DNA of 64,000 nt. Source: Pseudomonas petrae. GTDB taxonomy: Bacteria > Pseudomonadota > Gammaproteobacteria > Pseudomonadales > Pseudomonadaceae. A program made the translations under genes and the position numbers. Location of the stretch: assembly GCF_021728295.1 (NCBI RefSeq), contig NZ_JAKJXE010000001.1:682001-746000 (forward strand), given 5' to 3'. The number at the start of each line of letters is the position of its first letter. Position 1 is the stretch's first letter. Of this stretch, positions 59,799 to 64,000 are shown one piece after another. The notes under the pieces were generated by a model. It made no database searches. It saw only the letters and a list, made by a program, of their open reading frames with translations, and was not told the origin of the DNA.

Positions 59799-60950
59799 CT
59801 ACTTGATCGTCAGCGCTTCCAGCTTGCCGCTGTTACCAAAGACGTAAAGGGTGTTGCCGGAGACCAGCGGGCGAGCACGCAGGCCATCGCTGTCAATCTT
59901 TTCACGGGCGACAAAATGGCCATCGACCTGGCTCAGCAGGTGCAGATAGCCTTCCATGTCACCGACCGCGACGTAGCTGGAGAACACTTCCGGCGCGCCG
60001 AGTTGGCGACGGGCCAGCGAGTCGTTGCTCCACAAACCGGTGGAAGAGCGCTCATCGATGCCCTCCACGGTGCCGTTGGCCAGCGAGACGTAAACGCTGC
60101 CGAAGCCCTGCGCCACACCCGAATAGCTCGACGCATCACGCTGCCACAGCACACGGCCGCTTTGCAGTTCCAGACCGGCTACGCGGCCCTGATAGGTCGC
60201 TACATACAGCGTGTTGCCGGAAAGCAGCAGGCCGCCGTCGATGTCGACCACGCGATCAAGCTCGGAGCGACCTGTCGGAACGGCAACGCGCTGCTCCCAG
60301 GCCGGGACGCCGTTGTTGATGTCCAGCGCCACGACCTTGCCGGTCGACAGCCCTGCAATGGCCAGCGAAGGGGTGGCAATCGGTGCACCGGTGCCACGTA
60401 GCGTTAGAACCGCAGGACCGCTCTCGTAGATCCAGCGCTGATCGCCAGTGACGGCGTCATAACCGATAACCCGGTCATCCTGAGTCTGGGCAACCACGAC
60501 ACTGCCATTGGTAGCCGGCGCGGACAGCACTTCGCTGGTCGCCTTGGCTTTCCACTTCTGCTCGCCAGTCGCTTCGTCGAGGACGATGACTTCGCCACGC
60601 AAGGTGCCGACCATGACCAGACCGAAACCTACGCCGACGGCGCCGGAAACCGGTTGCTCAAGCTCTTTTTTCCAGACCACGTCGCCGTTGCTGCGATTGA
60701 TCGCCATGACCAGACCGTTCGCATCGGCAGCGTAGATGTTCTCGCCGTCGATGGCCGGAACCAGCATGTTGTAGATGTCGCCCTGACCGTCACCGACGGA
60801 ACGGCTCCACAACTTCTGAAGGGTCACTTCTTCCTTGAAGTCGACGAGCTCTGCCGGAGGCAGCTCTTTTTTGCTGTTGCTGCTGCAACCCGCGGCCAGA
60901 ATGGCCAGAGCCAGCAATGCTGCATGTTTCCAACGAATCACGTCACGCAT
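59799..60950 (-). CDS. bamB: Outer membrane assembly lipoprotein BamB
   Basis: BamB is a beta-propeller lipoprotein of the BAM complex. The 383-residue chain starts with lipobox LAILAAGCSS and has repeated propeller motifs (VVWKKELEQPVSGAVGVG, RVLWQRDASSYSGVAQGFGS). It overlaps the yfgM stop. Part of the ispG-hisS-yfgM-bamB cluster. Confidence 0.96.
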   Translation of the reverse strand: MRDVIRWKHAALLALAILAAGCSSNSKKELPPAELVDFKEEVTLQKLWSRSVGDGQGDIYNMLVPAIDGENIYAADANGLVMAINRSNGDVVWKKELEQPVSGAVGVGFGLVMVGTLRGEVIVLDEATGEQKWKAKATSEVLSAPATNGSVVVAQTQDDRVIGYDAVTGDQRWIYESGPAVLTLRGTGAPIATPSLAIAGLSTGKVVALDINNGVPAWEQRVAVPTGRSELDRVVDIDGGLLLSGNTLYVATYQGRVAGLELQSGRVLWQRDASSYSGVAQGFGSVYVSLANGTVEGIDERSSTGLWSNDSLARRQLGAPEVFSSYVAVGDMEGYLHLLSQVDGHFVAREKIDSDGLRARPLVSGNTLYVFGNSGKLEALTIK

Positions 60951-61584
60951 CCCCTTTCGCCAGATCGTCGAGCTTCATTTGCAGACCGCCAACAGCCGCT
61001 TCTTCGGAAAGCGCCGCCTTGGCCTTTTTGTATGCAGCATAGGCATCATCGGTGCGACCCAGCTGGACCAGCAGGTCACCGCGCAGCTCTTCACGGCTGG
61101 CCGCGAAAGACTTGTCGGCCTGACCGTCGAGCAGCTTCAGCGCGTCTTCGGCCTTGCTCTGTGCAGCGAGCACGCGAGCCAGACGCTGACGGGCGATCTC
61201 ACCCAAGGGCGGGTTGGCCGGCTTGTCGGTCACGGATTTCAGTTCGTTCGCGGCATCATCCAGCTTGCCCGTGTCCACGGCCACCTTGGCCACGAACAGG
61301 CTGCCGTACTGAGCGTAAGCAGTGCCGCCGAATTCGCTCTTCAGCTTGCCGGCGATCTCGGCCACACGGCCTGCATCAGCCTGGCCGCTCGGCGTCAGTG
61401 CGGTTTCCAGCAATTGCTGATACAGCGCCGAAGCACCTTGCGCCTGGTTGGTCTGATAGCGCTGCCAGCCTTGCCAGCCCAACACCACGATCACCGCCAG
61501 CAGGCCGCCGGTCACCAGAGGCTTGCCGTTACGCTGCCACCAGTCCTTTACGGCAACCAGCTCATCATCATCGGTACTCGACAC
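60943..61584 (-). CDS. YfgM family TPR protein
   Basis: A 213-residue inner membrane-anchored protein: one helix (TGGLLAVIVVLGWQGW) then TPR-like repeats. YfgM aids periplasmic chaperone traffic near SecYEG. GTG at 61584 (start SSTDDDELVAV) is preferred because AGGAG lies seven bases upstream; earlier codons overlap hisS. Confidence 0.88.
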   Translation of the reverse strand: MSSTDDDELVAVKDWWQRNGKPLVTGGLLAVIVVLGWQGWQRYQTNQAQGASALYQQLLETALTPSGQADAGRVAEIAGKLKSEFGGTAYAQYGSLFVAKVAVDTGKLDDAANELKSVTDKPANPPLGEIARQRLARVLAAQSKAEDALKLLDGQADKSFAASREELRGDLLVQLGRTDDAYAAYKKAKAALSEEAAVGGLQMKLDDLAKGDA

Positions 61585-61622
61585 CCCAATACTCCTATTC
61601 GCTAAATCGGCTTTTATCAGCT

Positions 61623-62912
61623 TCAACCCTGCGAGATGCAGGTGGCCAGGTGCTCGGACAGAGCATCCCAGGCAATATTTTGTTGCTCGCCCTGACCACG
61701 CAGCGGCTTGACGCCCACTTCCTTGCGCGCCAGCTCTTCGTCGCCAAGGATCAGCGCGTACAGCGCGCCGCTCTTGTCGGCCTTCTTGAACTGGCTCTTG
61801 AAGCTGCCAGCCCCGGCATTGACTTGCAGACGCAGGTTCGGCGCCTGATCGCGCAAGCGCTCGGACAACGTCAGCGCTGCCAGCTCGGCGGCCTCGCCGA
61901 ATGCGCAGACGTAAACGTCGACAGTACGGGCGATCTCTTCTGGAATCTGCTCAAGGGTTTCCAACAGCAGCACAAGACGTTCGATGCCCATGGCAAAGCC
62001 CACGCCCGATGTCGGCTTGCCGCCCATCTGCTCGACCAGACCGTCGTAACGGCCACCCGCGCAGACAGTGCCCTGAGCGCCGAGCTGGTCAGTGACCCAC
62101 TCGAAGACGGTTTTGCTGTAGTAGTCCAGGCCGCGAACCAGCTTCGGGTTGATCACGTAAGGGATGCCCGCCGCGTCGAGACGCGCCTTCAGGCCTTCAA
62201 AGTGAACCCGGGATTCGTCGTCCAGGTAATCTGCCAGCTTGGGTGCATCAACCAGCACAGCCTGGGTTTCAGGGTGTTTGGTATCGAGCACACGCAGCGG
62301 GTTGGTCTTCAGACGGCGCTGGCTGTCTTCGTCCAGTTGCTCGTGACGCGCCGAGAGATACTCGACCAGCGCTTCACGATAACGGCCGCGCGCTTCACTG
62401 GTGCCCAGGCTGTTGAGTTCCAGTTTGACGGCATTGCGGATACCCAGCAGGCCCCACAGGCGCCAGGTCAACACGATCAGCTCGGCATCGATGTCCGGAC
62501 CATCGAGGTTGAACACCTCGACGCCGATCTGGTGAAACTGACGATAACGGCCTTTTTGTGGACGCTCGTGGCGGAACATCGGGCCGATGTACCAGAGTTT
62601 CTGCACCTGACCGCCGCCGGTGATGCCGTGTTCGAGGACCGCACGCACACAGGCCGCTGTGCCTTCAGGGCGCAGGGTCAGAGAGTCGCCATTGCGGTCG
62701 GCGAAGGTGTACATCTCTTTCTCGACAATGTCAGTGACTTCGCCGATGGAGCGTTTGAACAGGTCGGTGAACTCGACGATCGGCATGCGGATCTGGCGAT
62801 AACCATAGTTATCCAGCAAACGCGAAACGGTTCCTTCGAAGTAGCGCCACAGCGGCGTCTGATCCGGCAGAATGTCGTTCATGCCACGAATGGCTTGCAG
62901 AGACTTACTCAC
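61623..62912 (-). CDS. hisS: Histidyl-tRNA synthetase
   Basis: A 429-residue class II synthetase. Motif 2 [20 protein letters not shown] and motif 3 GFAMGIERL are visible, as is the histidine-specific [13 protein letters not shown]. Start [16 protein letters not shown]. Confidence 0.97.
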   Translation of the reverse strand: MSKSLQAIRGMNDILPDQTPLWRYFEGTVSRLLDNYGYRQIRMPIVEFTDLFKRSIGEVTDIVEKEMYTFADRNGDSLTLRPEGTAACVRAVLEHGITGGGQVQKLWYIGPMFRHERPQKGRYRQFHQIGVEVFNLDGPDIDAELIVLTWRLWGLLGIRNAVKLELNSLGTSEARGRYREALVEYLSARHEQLDEDSQRRLKTNPLRVLDTKHPETQAVLVDAPKLADYLDDESRVHFEGLKARLDAAGIPYVINPKLVRGLDYYSKTVFEWVTDQLGAQGTVCAGGRYDGLVEQMGGKPTSGVGFAMGIERLVLLLETLEQIPEEIARTVDVYVCAFGEAAELAALTLSERLRDQAPNLRLQVNAGAGSFKSQFKKADKSGALYALILGDEELARKEVGVKPLRGQGEQQNIAWDALSEHLATCISQG

Positions 62913-62933
62913 AAATATTCCTTGGAAACTGGG

Positions 62934-64000
62934 TTAGCCGCGCGCGATCAACGCTGCGTCGGCCTCGACCTTTTCGGCCGCTCTCTGACGGATCAAGCGT
63001 TCAAGCTGATCCACCAGATTGTCATTTGTCAGCTTTTGCGCCGGCTTGCCATCGATGTAGATCAGGTTCGGCGTGCCACCGGCCAGACCGACGTGGGCTT
63101 CTTTCGCCTCGCCGGGACCGTTCACCACGCAACCGATCACCGCAACATCCAGCGGGACCAGCAAATCTTCAAGGCGCCCTTCAAGCTCGTTCATGGTTTT
63201 GACCACATCGAAATTCTGCCGCGAGCAGCTCGGGCAGGCGATGAAGTTGATGCCACGGGAACGCAGGCGCAGCGACTTGAGGATGTCGTAACCGACCTTC
63301 ACCTCTTCAACCGGATCGGCAGCCAGCGAAATCCGAATGGTATCGCCGATCCCTTCGGCGAGCAGCATACCTAGGCCGACGGCCGATTTCACTGTGCCTG
63401 AACGCAAACCGCCCGCTTCAGTGATACCCAGGTGCAACGGCTGGACGATTTGCTTGGCCAGGAGGCGATAAGCCTCAACCGCCATGAACACATCGGAGGC
63501 CTTGACGCTGACCTTGAAGTCCTGGAAATCCAGACGGTCCAGATGCTCGACATGACGCAGCGCGGACTCGACCAAGGCAGCAGGCGTTGGCTCGCCGTAC
63601 TTCTTCTGCAGGTCTTTTTCCAGCGAACCGGCGTTGACGCCGATGCGGATCGGAATTCCGCGATCACGGGCCGCCTCGACCACCGCACGGACGCGGTCTT
63701 CACGGCCGATATTGCCCGGGTTGATCCGCAGGCAATCGACGCCCAACTCGGCAACGCGCAGGGCGATTTTATAATCGAAGTGGATGTCGGCAACCAGCGG
63801 GACCTTGACCAACTGCTTGATACGGCCGAAGGCCTCGGCAGCGTCCATGTCCGGCACCGAGATGCGCACGATGTCGACGCCAGCAGCTTCCAGGCGGTTG
63901 ATCTGTGCCACGGTGGCCGCGACGTCATTGGTGTCGCTGTTGGTCATGCTCTGCACTGCGATCGGGGCATCGCCACCGACCGGCACCGAGCCGACCCAGA
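62934..64000 (-). CDS. ispG: 4-hydroxy-3-methylbut-2-en-1-yl diphosphate synthase (5' end outside window)
   Basis: IspG reduces MEcPP to HMBPP in the MEP pathway. The frame is open to the window edge, so the start is not included. The [4Fe-4S] cysteines lie in [14 protein letters not shown] and [11 protein letters not shown]. It is first in the ispG-hisS-yfgM-bamB group here. Confidence 0.96.
   Translation of the reverse strand, partial: WVGSVPVGGDAPIAVQSMTNSDTNDVAATVAQINRLEAAGVDIVRISVPDMDAAEAFGRIKQLVKVPLVADIHFDYKIALRVAELGVDCLRINPGNIGREDRVRAVVEAARDRGIPIRIGVNAGSLEKDLQKKYGEPTPAALVESALRHVEHLDRLDFQDFKVSVKASDVFMAVEAYRLLAKQIVQPLHLGITEAGGLRSGTVKSAVGLGMLLAEGIGDTIRISLAADPVEEVKVGYDILKSLRLRSRGINFIACPSCSRQNFDVVKTMNELEGRLEDLLVPLDVAVIGCVVNGPGEAKEAHVGLAGGTPNLIYIDGKPAQKLTNDNLVDQLERLIRQRAAEKVEADAALIARG

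Overview
The window is a Pseudomonas chromosome segment, most like the P. syringae/P. fluorescens lineage. This rests on GC-rich codon use, Pseudomonas-type REP sequences (GTAGGAGC...), and a core gene order (purT, DUF1289, gamma-CA, Nudix, purL, mltF, tadA, multicopper oxidase | guaA, guaB, xseA, leuA | der, bamB, yfgM, hisS, ispG) that matches what I remember of the P. aeruginosa PAO1 PA3748-PA3803 stretch. No alignment was run.

Left core (1-15.5 kb): membrane proteins (YpjD-like, CorC/HlyC-like), an MHS-family transporter, purine synthesis genes (purT, purL), two Nudix hydrolases, an L,D-transpeptidase, the lytic transglycosylase mltF, tadA and a Tat-type multicopper oxidase.

Accessory region (about 15.6-46.5 kb) lies where PAO1 has the multicopper oxidase directly next to guaA. 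It has three parts. (a) 15.7-18.6 kb: one large dermonecrotic-type toxin. (b) 19.0-27.3 kb: a decayed contact-dependent inhibition (CDI) locus. It keeps a cdiB cut off after its POTRA region, several broken immunity genes and toxin tails, and a repeated array of orphan CdiA C-terminal modules with immunity genes. One module ends in an LHH nuclease broken by a frameshift beside an intact SUKH immunity gene. The next ends in an intact PD-(D/E)XK nuclease followed by its immunity gene, which is present twice. A third module is only a stub. (c) 27.5-46.6 kb: a genomic island inserted at the guaA 3' end. Its tyrosine integrase lies beside guaA. Cargo is a single-chain Type ISP-like restriction-modification enzyme and a three-gene ABC-3C-like system with a restriction-endonuclease effector. 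Backbone genes are traJ, trbJ-trbK-like-trbL, a HigBA remnant, a primase-like replication protein and an AlpA regulator. Between traJ and trbJ lie an oriT-like hairpin and eight helically phased TCGC decamers.

Right core (46.6-64 kb): guaA and guaB, a zinc-ribbon protein, xseA, an M23 peptidase, leuA (with a possible leader peptide), two FlxA-like paralogues separated by a REP pair, an omega-amidase/aminotransferase pair, and the der-bamB-yfgM-hisS-ispG cluster, with ispG cut by the window edge.

The strongest candidates for less-described biology are the ABC-3C-like operon, the phased repeat array with a minimal TraJ/TrbJKL module, and the orphan CDI array in which immunity outlives toxin.
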